Position numbers and translations under genes: made by a program. A stretch of DNA of 22,816 nt from UBA4660 sp034408895 (GTDB lineage Bacteria; Bacteroidota; Bacteroidia; Flavobacteriales_D; Sanyastnellaceae), in the NCBI GenBank assembly GCA_034408895.1, contig JAWXCI010000071.1:1-22816 (forward strand). Direction: 5' to 3'. The notes under the pieces are model-generated. The model was not told where the DNA came from. It searched no databases and saw nothing but the letters and a program-made list of their open reading frames with translations. Below, one piece after another: positions 1 to 8,258 of the stretch (positions within the stretch are counted from its first letter, which is position 1; every line of letters starts with the position of its first letter).

Positions 1-1
1 A

Positions 2-1909
2 CTTTGCTTGGCTGGCAACCCGATTACACAATTACAGGTGGCAACAAAGTTTCATTCTCAAACATGGGTAGTTGGAGCGGAACGCTCGTTATTGAAATGC
101 AAAAAAGGCACTATGGTTGGTGGCGGTTTTCCACCCATAGACAATTTGCGATGGAGTACTTATGTTGGGCATACAATGGGCGACCAATACCATGGCGTTA
201 CAGTTTGGAATGATTTGCAATACGCATGTGCTGCAAGTGAAAGTGCCGAGTTTCCAATAACTGAAGGAGCATTTCAGGAAGACCAATTTGGCGACCGCAA
301 TCCTGTATGGTCCAGATTCAAAGCTGACCACACTATGGACTACATTACCTACTATGGAGGTGTTGCGGGTGAGGGAGCAGCGCATGACATTTATGTCTAT
401 GAAGGAAATGTCTATCTCGCTGGATATACTGATGCTCCTGACCTATGGATAGAGGAAGTCATCGGTGCAGACAATGATGCCACGCTGAGTGGCTCGCTCG
501 ATGGTTTTGTCGCACGATTCGATGGGTTTGGTTTTCCTACATGGTCTCGTTACACAGGTGGAACAGGGTTTCATGACCGGGCTACCGGAATTTATGTGGA
601 TAATAATGGTATTTGGATAAGCGGGCAAACCGGAAGTGAAGGCGGATTTCCATTTGCAAATCCCGGAGGAGGTGCTTATTATGTGGATGCACCCGAAGGA
701 ATTGTCGATGCCTTTGTGATGAAATTTGGCAATGACCTCACCCTCGATTGGAGCACACGATATGGCGGGGAAAGCAATGATGTGGCACTTCAAATTCTTC
801 GCGATGTCTGGGGTAGAATTTGGGTAAGTGGCGACACACGCAGTTCCGATTTCCCCACCGCCACTTCTACAGGATTGACTGCTGCAGACAATACGTTGGG
901 TGGTGATCTGGATGATTTTATCATTCGATTTGCTGCCAACGGAACAGTGGAATGGTCGTCCTACATCGGTGGCAACGACACCGAATGGAACGTGTCAATA
1001 GGCAAACCTAAACTTTCCATCGCTCCCAATTTGAATGTGTTTTTCTGTGGTACTACGGCAAGCACCGACCTGCCCACTATTTATAATAGTGCAACATGGT
1101 TGGACGACACACAAAATGGAAATGATGACGGATACATTCTTCAATTTGACTACAACACTATGGTGGCCGAATGGGCCACTTATGTTGGAGGCACTCAGCA
1201 AGATCAAATATTTGGATGTTTTGCTAATGAAGACAACGGCCTTTTTGTAGTTGGCCAGGCAGGTAGCGCTGATTTGGATTTGATACCAGTTTCAGATGCG
1301 TATTACCAGCAGGAAGCTACAGTGCTCGGCAACGGATTCCAAGCCGAGGATGCCTTCATTCTGCACTATAAGCCGTCACTTGAAGCCGACTGGTTTACCT
1401 ATTGGGGCGGCACATCATTCTTTCAAGGAGAGCATCCATACGACCTCTATGTTGGCAATAATTTGTTGTATATCGTGGGTTCAACGGATCAGGAATATCT
1501 TGACCAATTGGGCACTGGCGATGTAACCATTCCGCTTGTAGATTTTGGTGGCGATTCGTACTTCGATGAAACATACAACGGTGATTATGAAGATGTCTTC
1601 ATCTGCATGTTCGACATCGACATAATAACTCCGGTACAGGAGCTTGCGCAGGCTGGAGAACAGAATATGCTGCATGTTTATCCTTCACCCGCCAATGGTT
1701 CTATCCGCATAACATATACATCAAGCGGATTGCATCCGACCGAAATCGAAATCATTGACGTTAGCGGCCGTATTGTTTCGTCTTTAACATGGCCAACTTC
1801 TCAGGGCATTCTTACTGTGGATGTATCAAAACTTACTTTAGGCATATACACTATTGAGGCATTGTATGAACGTACAAGAGTTGCCACAATCAAATTCCAG
1901 AAGCATTGA
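2..1909 (+). CDS. Secreted SBBP-like beta-propeller protein with T9SS type A sorting domain (5' partial)
   Basis: The reading frame is open to the left edge, so the true start and signal peptide lie outside the window. The protein shows seven repeats of the form W-x-[ST]-x-Y-x-G-G, starting near nt 150, 338, 540, 747, 947, 1165 and 1386 (62-73 residues apart). Each is followed by a strand ending in [VIS]-x-G-x-[TA], as in SBBP (beta-propeller) repeat proteins of Bacteroidota. The last ~75 residues are a T9SS type A sorting domain, beginning at HVYPSPANGSIRI and ending with a strand and basic tail (IKFQKH). From family knowledge it should be exported by Sec, carried across the outer membrane by T9SS and anchored or released at the surface. 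No enzymatic motif is visible. The TGA stop overlaps the TTG start of the next gene by 4 bp, so the two are probably translationally coupled. Confidence 0.88.
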   Translation, partial: LCLAGNPITQLQVATKFHSQTWVVGAERSLLKCKKGTMVGGGFPPIDNLRWSTYVGHTMGDQYHGVTVWNDLQYACAASESAEFPITEGAFQEDQFGDRNPVWSRFKADHTMDYITYYGGVAGEGAAHDIYVYEGNVYLAGYTDAPDLWIEEVIGADNDATLSGSLDGFVARFDGFGFPTWSRYTGGTGFHDRATGIYVDNNGIWISGQTGSEGGFPFANPGGGAYYVDAPEGIVDAFVMKFGNDLTLDWSTRYGGESNDVALQILRDVWGRIWVSGDTRSSDFPTATSTGLTAADNTLGGDLDDFIIRFAANGTVEWSSYIGGNDTEWNVSIGKPKLSIAPNLNVFFCGTTASTDLPTIYNSATWLDDTQNGNDDGYILQFDYNTMVAEWATYVGGTQQDQIFGCFANEDNGLFVVGQAGSADLDLIPVSDAYYQQEATVLGNGFQAEDAFILHYKPSLEADWFTYWGGTSFFQGEHPYDLYVGNNLLYIVGSTDQEYLDQLGTGDVTIPLVDFGGDSYFDETYNGDYEDVFICMFDIDIITPVQELAQAGEQNMLHVYPSPANGSIRITYTSSGLHPTEIEIIDVSGRIVSSLTWPTSQGILTVDVSKLTLGIYTIEALYERTRVATIKFQKH

Positions 1910-3294
1910 AAAAGATTATTTTCATTGCTGCCATTTACTTCCTCGCAACGCCCGGTTGGACACAGTCCAACTGGGCCCCTGCGGGGATGCCGTTTAACGG
2001 TGCTCAAGTAAGATGTTTGTATTATGATGTGATTGAAGATGTCCTTTGGGTAGGTGGAGATATTCGCGATGGAATTCCAAATAATCAGGTACTGCTTAAA
2101 TATGATGGTGTAGAGTGGGCATCCTATGGACACTTCGACAACCAAATTCTCGCCATCACCCGCTTTCAGGATAAAATCATTGTTGGAGGATTTTTTACGG
2201 AGTTCAATGGAACGCCATGTTCAAAATTGGCCTATCTGGAAGGAGATGAGTTTCTTCCTTTGGGAACTGGAAGTGACGGAGTAATTCAGAATCTTAAAGT
2301 TATTGCTGGCAAACTCTACGTATGTGGTGCATTTTCCTATGTGGGGGATGCGGTGTGCAACTTAGTAGCAGTCTATAATGGTGAAAACTGGTTACCATTG
2401 GAGGGCCTTCCCGAAGTTGTTTATACCGACCAATGCTCTGACATTTTTAAGCACGATGAAGACTTTTGGATTGGCGGTAACTACGACCCTATAGCATGGG
2501 AAGAAACCGATGAATCAGATATTTTCTACGGATTTGAAAACAATTGGCAACCTGCTGGGGGTGGCATTTCCGGTTCCATAAGCGATGTACGAAGCCTTAT
2601 TGAATACAATGGCGAATTGATTGCGGGAGGTGCCATTTACCAGAGTGCAGGCAATGCGGGGCACTCCATCATGAAATGGAACGACAGTGAATTAATATGG
2701 GAAGAGTTGGGCGGTAGCATTACAGGTCCTGGCTTTAGTACATCATCATTCTCACCAGTGGAAGACATGGATGTCTTTGATGGAAAATTATACATAACCG
2801 GCAAATTTGAAAATGCTGGGGACATTTATTCACCCTACATCACCGTATGGGATGGTGAGAAATATTGTTGGCCGGGTGGCATTTTTACCGGATATGGTGG
2901 CGGAGGTCAGATAGAATTTTTCCATGACACACTCTACATGGCCTGTCGTGATTCAGTGGACGGACAATTTGTGAACAACCTTGCGAAGTATGTTGGTGAT
3001 TGGGCGTTTGAAGGATGCAGCACAGTGGAAGTAAGTGAAACAAAGGCCAATGTTGGAATGATGCTTTACCCTAACCCTGCAACTGATATTCTCATTCTTG
3101 AAACTGAAACATACTTTCAAGAGAATGCCACAATTATAGTTTTCAATCCAATCGGCCAAACAATACTCACCACCACCTGGCCAGCCGGAGAAAAGAAAAA
3201 ACAAATTGAAGTTGAACATCTTTCAAATGGGCTTTACTTCATATCAATTGCCACAGAAACGGGGGTGAAAAACTTGAAATTCGTTAAGCAATGA
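1906..3294 (+). CDS. Secreted beta-propeller-like protein with T9SS type A sorting domain
   Basis: The start is TTG at 1906, overlapping the previous stop (TTGA). It is chosen because it gives a textbook signal peptide (MKKIIFIAAIYFLATPGWTQ) and no ATG offers one. The mature part (about residues 21-375) is a series of blades of the type L-x-[VI]-x-x-G-x-[LI]-[YI]-[VI]-x-G-x-F followed by wDGexW-like strands, as in kelch-like or delta-60-like propellers. The C-terminus (from MLYPNPATDILIL to NLKFVKQ) is a T9SS type A sorting domain. Function beyond surface export is unknown; substrate binding or adhesion is only an inference. A strong inverted repeat (1951-1975) sits in the signal-peptide codons. 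Its ATGA end overlaps the start of a decayed third gene at 3291. Confidence 0.88.
   Translation: MKKIIFIAAIYFLATPGWTQSNWAPAGMPFNGAQVRCLYYDVIEDVLWVGGDIRDGIPNNQVLLKYDGVEWASYGHFDNQILAITRFQDKIIVGGFFTEFNGTPCSKLAYLEGDEFLPLGTGSDGVIQNLKVIAGKLYVCGAFSYVGDAVCNLVAVYNGENWLPLEGLPEVVYTDQCSDIFKHDEDFWIGGNYDPIAWEETDESDIFYGFENNWQPAGGGISGSISDVRSLIEYNGELIAGGAIYQSAGNAGHSIMKWNDSELIWEELGGSITGPGFSTSSFSPVEDMDVFDGKLYITGKFENAGDIYSPYITVWDGEKYCWPGGIFTGYGGGGQIEFFHDTLYMACRDSVDGQFVNNLAKYVGDWAFEGCSTVEVSETKANVGMMLYPNPATDILILETETYFQENATIIVFNPIGQTILTTTWPAGEKKKQIEVEHLSNGLYFISIATETGVKNLKFVKQ
1951..1986 (+). repeat. Inverted repeat in signal-peptide codons of the second cargo gene
   Basis: CCCGGTTGGAC (1951-1961) pairs with GTCCAACTGGG (1965-1975) over a 3-nt loop: 11 pairs, one of them G-U. 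A second small hairpin, CCCC-TGC-GGGG, follows at once (1976-1986). The structure lies 46-81 nt after the TTG start. No T-run follows, so it is not a standard intrinsic terminator. Confidence 0.7.
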
Positions 3295-3485
3295 AGCTGT
3301 TATTGAGAATCATATTCTTAACCCAAACCGCACTTTCGTGCGGTTTGGGGTTTTCTCAAACTTGAAAACAGGTAGGGGAGGGTCTTTTATGCACGCAAGA
3401 TGGTTCTATTTACGAATTACATACTGACACGACAAATGACCTATTACTTGGAAGAGGTTGGGGGAAGGAATGGTTTAGTCCTTGA
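3291..3485 (+). pseudogene. Remnant of a third T9SS-type beta-propeller cargo gene
   Basis: ATG at 3291 overlaps the previous stop (ATGA) and opens a signal-peptide-like ORF (MKLLLRIIFLTQTALSCGLG, then FSQT) that hits TGA at 3363. Reading on in the same frame gives 39 more residues, to TGA at 3483. This second part aligns with the first blade of the gene at 1906: both show L-x-x-D-x-x-x-D-x-L followed by a Gly-rich turn. The mature start W of the neighbour falls where TGA now stands, so a TGG-to-TGA change is the simplest explanation. No recognisable gene continues after 3485. I read it as a truncated paralogue. Its signal-peptide codons contain a perfect 12-bp hairpin followed by T-rich sequence, so this stretch may now serve mainly as the terminator of the array. 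Confidence 0.72.
3322..3356 (+). terminator. Intrinsic terminator at the end of the first T9SS array
   Basis: CCCAAACCGCAC (3322-3333), loop TTTC, and GTGCGGTTTGGG (3338-3349) form a perfect 12-bp stem followed by GTTTTCTC. It lies 28 bp after the stop of the gene at 1906 and inside the signal-peptide codons of the remnant at 3291. Confidence 0.85.
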
Positions 3486-3620
3486 GTTTAGTGTTTAGCC
3501 GGAAGGCATTCGGGTCATCAAGTTGGCTGAGCTTAAGCCGGATTAAAACAAAAGTTCATTATGGAATTTAATGCGCACACGCAATGGACACAAACGTATG
3601 GAACCTACATGTGATGAGTC

Positions 3621-3652
3621 ATCAGCATATCAGCACATCAAATCACAATCAT
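3621..3652. repeat. Short degenerate 8-bp tandem repeat
   Basis: ATCAGCAT, ATCAGCAC, ATCAAATC and ACAATCAT follow one another. The similarity fades along the run. It is intergenic with no coding context. Confidence 0.4.
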
Positions 3653-3689
3653 TATATTAGCCCCCGAATTTGTCTTCGAAACCCCAGGT

Positions 3690-3728
3690 TTCAGCCCTTC
3701 TCTCCCGACAACAATCGGGATCGCTGAA
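3690..3728. repeat. Intergenic palindromic element, copy 1
   Basis: The core TCCCGACAACAATCGGGA (3703-3720) has 6-bp arms and a 6-nt centre. It is flanked by TTCAGC (3690-3695) and its inverse GCTGAA (3723-3728), giving a nested palindrome. Related cores occur at 10755 and 13530, all between genes. Confidence 0.6.
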
Positions 3729-3892
3729 TTCCGTACCTGGAAGGTTGATAAGCCATCTCAACAACACATTGGCGATAAACAATTGGCATTATGCAAAGCA
3801 CACAAGCCAGTGCACTTCATTCTTGTGAATGAAATCGATTGAACGTAAAGACGTCTGATCACGCATTTGCCATAAACATTTTAAAAAACAAT

Positions 3893-5440
3893 ATGAAATT
3901 TGAACAACTGGGTTTGATAGAACCCATACTTAAAGCCTTGCAACACGAAGGCTACGTTACCCCTACGCCCATCCAGACACAGGCCATCCCGGTGATACTA
4001 CAAGGGAAAGACCTGCTAGGATGCGCGCAAACCGGAACCGGGAAAACGGCAGCATTTGCCATTCCCATTATCCAGGAACTATTTGAAAAGAAGGATGCAA
4101 ATCAATCCAAACCGCACATCAAAACCCTTGTACTTACCCCCACCCGCGAACTCGCTATCCAGATAGACGAAAGCTTTGCGGCCTATGGAAAGTTTGCAGG
4201 GTTGAAGCACACCGTTATCTATGGAGGTGTAGGTCAGAAACCACAAACCGATGCCCTGCGCAGGGGCATTGACATCCTCACTGCCACACCGGGCCGGTTG
4301 CTGGATTTGATGAATCAAGGCTACGTGCACCTGGAGCACATCCAGATTTTTGTATTGGACGAAGCCGACCGAATGTTAGACATGGGCTTTATTCATGACG
4401 TGAAAAAAGTGATTGCGAAACTCCCGCACAAAAGGCAGTCGTTGTTCTTCAGCGCCACCATGCCACCGGAAATTATTAAACTCGCATCCGCCATTGTTCA
4501 CAACCCCGTAAAGGTGGAAGTAACTCCCTCTGCCACCACAGTGGAAACCATCAATCAATCCCTTTATCATGTGGACAAGGGCATGAAGAAAAACCTGCTC
4601 GTTCATTTATTGAAGGACGATGCGATAGCCCGCGTACTGGTATTCACCCGCACCAAACATGGAGCGAACAAGGTGGTGAAAGACCTCACTCATGCGGGCA
4701 TTGGTGCCGAAGCCATTCACGGAAATAAATCGCAGACAGCACGGCAAAATGCCTTGAAGAATTTCAAGAACGGAACAACACGAGCACTGGTGGCAACGGA
4801 CATAGCAGCCCGCGGCCTCGATGTGGACGACCTCACCCACGTTATCAATTACGAAATTCCCAACATACCGGAAACCTATGTTCACCGCATTGGCCGCACA
4901 GGCAGGGCAGGCGCATCCGGCACCGCCATTTCTTTTTGCGACAGTGAAGAGCGGGCCTACCTGCGCGATATCCAAAAACTAATTGGAATACAGATCCCTA
5001 TAGAGAAAGACAAATTTTATTCGACCGAAACCCCCACCGGAACTATTACGGAACCCAAACCCGCTGGCCGGGGCAATTCGCCCAGGCAGGGCGGAGGAAG
5101 AAACGGGCAGCAACGACATTCCAGGCAAGGCAACCAACCGCAGCAAAGGAGGAACAACGCTCCCAAACAAAATGCAGATGGAAATAGCCAGGAACAGAAA
5201 TCTCAATCAGGAAACCACAGCGGCAATGGACAGTCGGGCAACAACAATAGAAACGGCAACCAGCCACCGAGAAGCAATCCGGGAAAAAAACCATCTTATG
5301 GCAACCGGCAGAACTACAAGGAGGATGCGCCACAGGAGAAAGCCGCGCAACCCAACCGCAAACATCCATCAACCCCTAAAGAAAATTTTTGGGATAAAAG
5401 CAAGCGCTGGATAAAAGGTGCGAGCAAGATGTTTGCGTAA
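3893..5440 (+). CDS. rhlE: DEAD-box RNA helicase, RhlE type
   Basis: ATP-dependent RNA helicase that remodels RNA duplexes, probably in ribosome assembly, RNA decay or cold adaptation (family knowledge). The start is ATG 3893; the frame also holds a TTG at 3839, but MKFEQLGL matches the usual RhlE beginning. All motifs are present: Q-motif PTPIQ (24-28), Walker A AQTGTGKT (45-52), PTREL (83-87), TPGR (132-135), DEAD (156-159), SAT (187-189), ATDIAARGLD (301-310) and HRIGRTGRAG (331-340). Residues about 380-500 form a low-complexity tail rich in G, N, Q, R and S, ending in a basic segment (FWDKSKRWIKGASKMF). Such tails usually bind RNA. The gene stands alone, with an intrinsic terminator directly after it. 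RhlE is the best subfamily name, though DeaD/RhlE naming is loose in Bacteroidota. Confidence 0.93.
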   Translation: MKFEQLGLIEPILKALQHEGYVTPTPIQTQAIPVILQGKDLLGCAQTGTGKTAAFAIPIIQELFEKKDANQSKPHIKTLVLTPTRELAIQIDESFAAYGKFAGLKHTVIYGGVGQKPQTDALRRGIDILTATPGRLLDLMNQGYVHLEHIQIFVLDEADRMLDMGFIHDVKKVIAKLPHKRQSLFFSATMPPEIIKLASAIVHNPVKVEVTPSATTVETINQSLYHVDKGMKKNLLVHLLKDDAIARVLVFTRTKHGANKVVKDLTHAGIGAEAIHGNKSQTARQNALKNFKNGTTRALVATDIAARGLDVDDLTHVINYEIPNIPETYVHRIGRTGRAGASGTAISFCDSEERAYLRDIQKLIGIQIPIEKDKFYSTETPTGTITEPKPAGRGNSPRQGGGRNGQQRHSRQGNQPQQRRNNAPKQNADGNSQEQKSQSGNHSGNGQSGNNNRNGNQPPRSNPGKKPSYGNRQNYKEDAPQEKAAQPNRKHPSTPKENFWDKSKRWIKGASKMFA

Positions 5441-5453
5441 TAAATTTTGATGC

Positions 5454-5494
5454 AAAGGCGCCAATGGTTGTCATAACTCTTGGCGCCTTTTTCA
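5454..5494 (+). terminator. Intrinsic terminator after rhlE
   Basis: AAAGGCGCCAA (5454-5464) pairs perfectly with TTGGCGCCTTT (5480-5490) across a 15-nt loop, and a T-rich end follows. It begins 14 bp after the rhlE stop. Confidence 0.85.
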
Positions 5495-5574
5495 CACCCA
5501 TGCAGGATGAGATTTCCAGCACACACTTTTTCCCGTTAGGCTTTTTTGCACACATAACACGCCCGGCATTCATT

Positions 5575-5582
5575 CATCTTCG
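5575..5582 (+). promoter_or_regulatory. Possible -7 element before the outer membrane protein gene
   Basis: CATCTTCG resembles the Bacteroidota -7 box TAnnTTTG and lies 22 bp before ATG 5605. A TTTTTTG run at 5542-5548 is 26 bp further upstream, wider than the usual spacing. Confidence 0.25.
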
Positions 5583-5604
5583 CGTCCGCATTTTGATTTA
5601 ACGA

Positions 5605-8190
5605 ATGAAATTTTTCATCACTTCAATTTTCGTCTGCTTGGTTTTAATGGCCAACGCCCAGTTTCCTAACGGTAATGGTGGCGCCAAAAAGCCAGACATC
5701 AAAGGCAAACTCTACGGCAAGGTGGTGGATGATGGAAACAATCGCCCGCTTGAGTTTGCGGTGGTTCGCGTGTTTCGCGCATCAGCCGATAGCGCCAATC
5801 TTACGTTTCCTGAATTGATAACCGGAGCATTCACAGGCGCCAACGGAGATTTTATTCTTGAAAATATACCTGCCGGAGTGCCCTGCAATGTGGTGTTCGA
5901 ACTCATGGGCTTCGACTCACTCACGGTGAAAACCATTCTTGTGGTTAAGGGAATGGCTTCAGCAGAAAAAGACATGGGCAATATTCGAATGAAAATTTCT
6001 TCATCGCTTTTAAATGAAGTGGTGGTGGAAGGAAACGAAGGTGCATACCGATTGGAATTTGATAAGCGCGTTTACGATGTAGACAAAAATCCGGTGAATG
6101 CCGGAGGAACCGCGGAAGATGTATTGCGCAATGTTCCATCGTTGCAAGTAGACCTGGATGGTAACGTGAATTTGCGCGGAGGTTCACCTCAGGTTTTAGT
6201 GGATGGGCGGCCAACCACATTGTCCATTGACCAAATTCCGGCAGATGCCATTCAGCGTGTAGAAGTTATTACCAATCCATCGGCTAAATACGATGCAAGC
6301 GGTGGAAGTGGCGGCATAGTGAACATTGTGATGAAGCACAACCGCGCCACCGGCTACAGCGGAAGCATCCGCGGGGGGGTTGATTCGCGCTACAGGTACA
6401 ATAGCGGCCTGGATGTAAGCCTGCGAGAAGGCAAATTAAATTTCTTCATCAATGGAAATTATAACCAGAGAAAATCCATCACCGATTCCGAAACCGAACG
6501 ATGGAACCTTGACACCGAGCCTCAAACTATGTTCACTCAAAAAGGAATTTCAGAGTCCATCGGATATTTTGCAAGAGGAAACTTCGGTATTGATTTTTTT
6601 GCAGACAACCGTAACACGTTCACACTTTCGCAGAGCCTTCATCGCGGACAGTTCCATCCGCTCGATGATATTTTTACACGAACCGATACGCTGGCTTATG
6701 ATGCCACCGCATTTGCCACCTACAACCGGCACAGCGATACAAAAAGGAATTTTGAAAACACAGGATCGAGCTTTCTTTACAAACACCTTTTTGCGAAAGA
6801 AGGAACAGAGTTGACGGCTGATGCCAACTTTAACACCATCAACAGCCAGTTCCTTGGCACTTACCAAAATGATTATGGCAACAACAACATCTCTCTTCAA
6901 AAACAAGAGGGTGAATCATCACAATGGGTGGCCACCTCACAATCCGATTTCACCACACTCATCAACGAAAAAACAAAATGGGAACTGGGAGTGCGAGGCA
7001 GCGCACGACACTATGAAAGTTTGTTTGAAAATTTTTCACGCGATACAATTGGTGAATTCATTCTCATTCCTTCGCTGGATGTAAACTACCAGTACCTCGA
7101 CCAGGTCTATGCATTGTATTCCACCTATTCCAAGGACTACGATGCATGGAAACTCCAGGCAGGCCTTCGTCTTGAGAGCAGCAATTACCAAGGCGAGTTA
7201 CGCGATACGACTGTAACATTCACCACACGTTATCCCCTCAGCATTTTTCCATCGGTTTACATCACTAAGGTGCTAAGCGATAAACAGGACATCCAGCTAG
7301 CACTTACTCGAAGAGTTTCCCGTCCTGGTTTTATGCAGTTGATTCCGTTTACTGATTACGCGGATTCACTCAACGTTTCGCGCGGAAATCCTGAGTTACT
7401 TCCTGAGTTCACGCATCTTGCGGAATTGAGCTACCAGTATTCTGAAGGCAAAAAATTCACCGTCATAGCCAGCGCATATTTCCGTTACATCAGCGACCTT
7501 ACCATTCGCCACCAAATAACAGAATACAGCGAAGTGTTGAGTGGCGATGTGGTGGTAAACACTTACGCCAATGCATCGAGCAGCCAGGCCACAGGTCTTG
7601 AATTGGTGGCGCGCACAGCATTTTCGAAATGGCTCGAGGTGAATGCGAATTTCAACCTGTACCAATCTACTATTGATGGAAGCAACGTGAGTCCCGGACT
7701 GGAAAGTGACCGCACCAGTTGGTGGGCGAAATTGAATCTTGTGAATCGCCTTCCTAAAAATTATACAATTCAAATCTCTGCCGATTATCAAAGCAGCAAG
7801 GCACTCGAAGTGGGAAGTGGCGAACGCGGTGGAATGGGAGGCAGTGGTGGTGGTATGGGTGGAGGCCACGGTGGCGGTGGTTTTGGCGGAGGCTCCAACA
7901 ATACTATTCAGGGATACATAGAACCATCCTATTCCATGGATATCGCATTGAAAAAAGACTTTGGAAAAAGCAAAAACCTGAGTGCATCTGTTTCAGTGAG
8001 CGATGTGTTCAAGACACGTATCAGCGATACACACAGTGAATCTGAATTTTTCATTCAGAATACTTTGCGCAAACGCGACCAGCAAGTTTTCCGATTCAAC
8101 ATGTCATGGAAATTTGGAAAGCTTGACACGTCCGTATTCAGGAGAAAGAACACACGGTCGAGTGGGGGAGAGGGAGATATGGGAGGATAG
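5605..8190 (+). CDS. TonB-dependent receptor-like outer membrane beta-barrel protein
   Basis: Outer membrane protein of the Bacteroidota beta-barrel family that resembles TonB-dependent transporters. The substrate is unknown. Seen in order: signal peptide MKFFITSIFVCLVLMANA; a carboxypeptidase regulatory-like fold at about 35-125 (KLYGKVVDDGNNRPLEFAVV); a TonB plug-like region at about 160-245, including AEDVLRNVPSL, NLRGG, VLVDGRPT and RVEVITNPSAKYDASG; then a long barrel with alternating aromatic strands to the end. A Gly/Met/His run (about residues 740-765) sits in an extracellular or periplasmic loop. The tail is Gly/Arg-rich (RRKNTRSSGGEGDMGG), so the usual aromatic C-terminal barrel strand is followed by an extension, which is common in this family. 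No SusD-type partner lies nearby, so polysaccharide uptake is not supported. Confidence 0.9.
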   Translation: MKFFITSIFVCLVLMANAQFPNGNGGAKKPDIKGKLYGKVVDDGNNRPLEFAVVRVFRASADSANLTFPELITGAFTGANGDFILENIPAGVPCNVVFELMGFDSLTVKTILVVKGMASAEKDMGNIRMKISSSLLNEVVVEGNEGAYRLEFDKRVYDVDKNPVNAGGTAEDVLRNVPSLQVDLDGNVNLRGGSPQVLVDGRPTTLSIDQIPADAIQRVEVITNPSAKYDASGGSGGIVNIVMKHNRATGYSGSIRGGVDSRYRYNSGLDVSLREGKLNFFINGNYNQRKSITDSETERWNLDTEPQTMFTQKGISESIGYFARGNFGIDFFADNRNTFTLSQSLHRGQFHPLDDIFTRTDTLAYDATAFATYNRHSDTKRNFENTGSSFLYKHLFAKEGTELTADANFNTINSQFLGTYQNDYGNNNISLQKQEGESSQWVATSQSDFTTLINEKTKWELGVRGSARHYESLFENFSRDTIGEFILIPSLDVNYQYLDQVYALYSTYSKDYDAWKLQAGLRLESSNYQGELRDTTVTFTTRYPLSIFPSVYITKVLSDKQDIQLALTRRVSRPGFMQLIPFTDYADSLNVSRGNPELLPEFTHLAELSYQYSEGKKFTVIASAYFRYISDLTIRHQITEYSEVLSGDVVVNTYANASSSQATGLELVARTAFSKWLEVNANFNLYQSTIDGSNVSPGLESDRTSWWAKLNLVNRLPKNYTIQISADYQSSKALEVGSGERGGMGGSGGGMGGGHGGGGFGGGSNNTIQGYIEPSYSMDIALKKDFGKSKNLSASVSVSDVFKTRISDTHSESEFFIQNTLRKRDQQVFRFNMSWKFGKLDTSVFRRKNTRSSGGEGDMGG

Positions 8191-8230
8191 AACTCAAAGT
8201 AGGCTGCAGGCAGTAAGCAGTCCCTATACC

Positions 8231-8258
8231 CTTCAACTTTTACTCTTCAACCTTCAAC
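8231..8258. repeat. Three CTTCAAC heptamers at the end of the glycosyltransferase gene
   Basis: CTTCAAC occurs at 8231-8237, 8245-8251 and 8252-8258, in the short convergent gap and the last codons of the minus-strand gene. It looks like a simple-sequence element, and the final residues KVEE are encoded within it. Confidence 0.4.

Larger units (their letters stand above)
3486..3892. other. Gene-free stretch between the T9SS array and rhlE
   Basis: About 400 bp with no convincing coding frame. It holds a short degenerate 8-bp tandem repeat (3621-3652), a small hairpin GAAACC-CCA-GGTTTC (3678-3692) and an 18-bp palindrome (3703-3720) flanked by TTCAGC/GCTGAA. A short piece around 3555-3600 reads like a fragment of a W-T-x-T-Y-G propeller strand (HTQWTQTYGTY), which may be further debris of the cargo gene. 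The rhlE promoter must lie in this stretch, but I could not place it. Confidence 0.5.

Noticed and set aside
150..1410. Propeller repeats as a DNA-level tandem repeat
   Set aside because: The repeats are conserved only as protein motifs; spacing varies and nucleotide identity is low.
1951..1986. Intrinsic terminator in the second cargo gene
   Set aside because: The stems are GC-rich but no U-tract follows, so I list it as an inverted repeat of unknown role.
3363..3365. TGA read as Trp (recoding or alternative code)
   Set aside because: TGA is the stop of many clear genes here (1909, 3294, 10707, 11504, 20525), so the in-frame TGA is better read as a disabling mutation.
3839..3892. Upstream TTG start for rhlE
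   Set aside because: The 18 extra residues are unlike helicase N-termini, and ATG 3893 gives the standard beginning.
4607..4975. Minus-strand 122-codon ORF inside rhlE
   Set aside because: It mirrors conserved helicase codons (Cys/Gly/Ala-rich antisense) with no independent support.
7396..7869. Minus-strand 157-codon ORF opposite the outer membrane protein gene
   Set aside because: Thr/Ala/His-rich shadow of barrel-strand and Gly-rich codons; no signal or domain.
7826..7900. Gly-rich run as a possible recombination or DNA-repeat hotspot
   Set aside because: It is an imperfect GGN codon run in a loop of a barrel protein, common in this family, and not a tandem DNA repeat of fixed unit.
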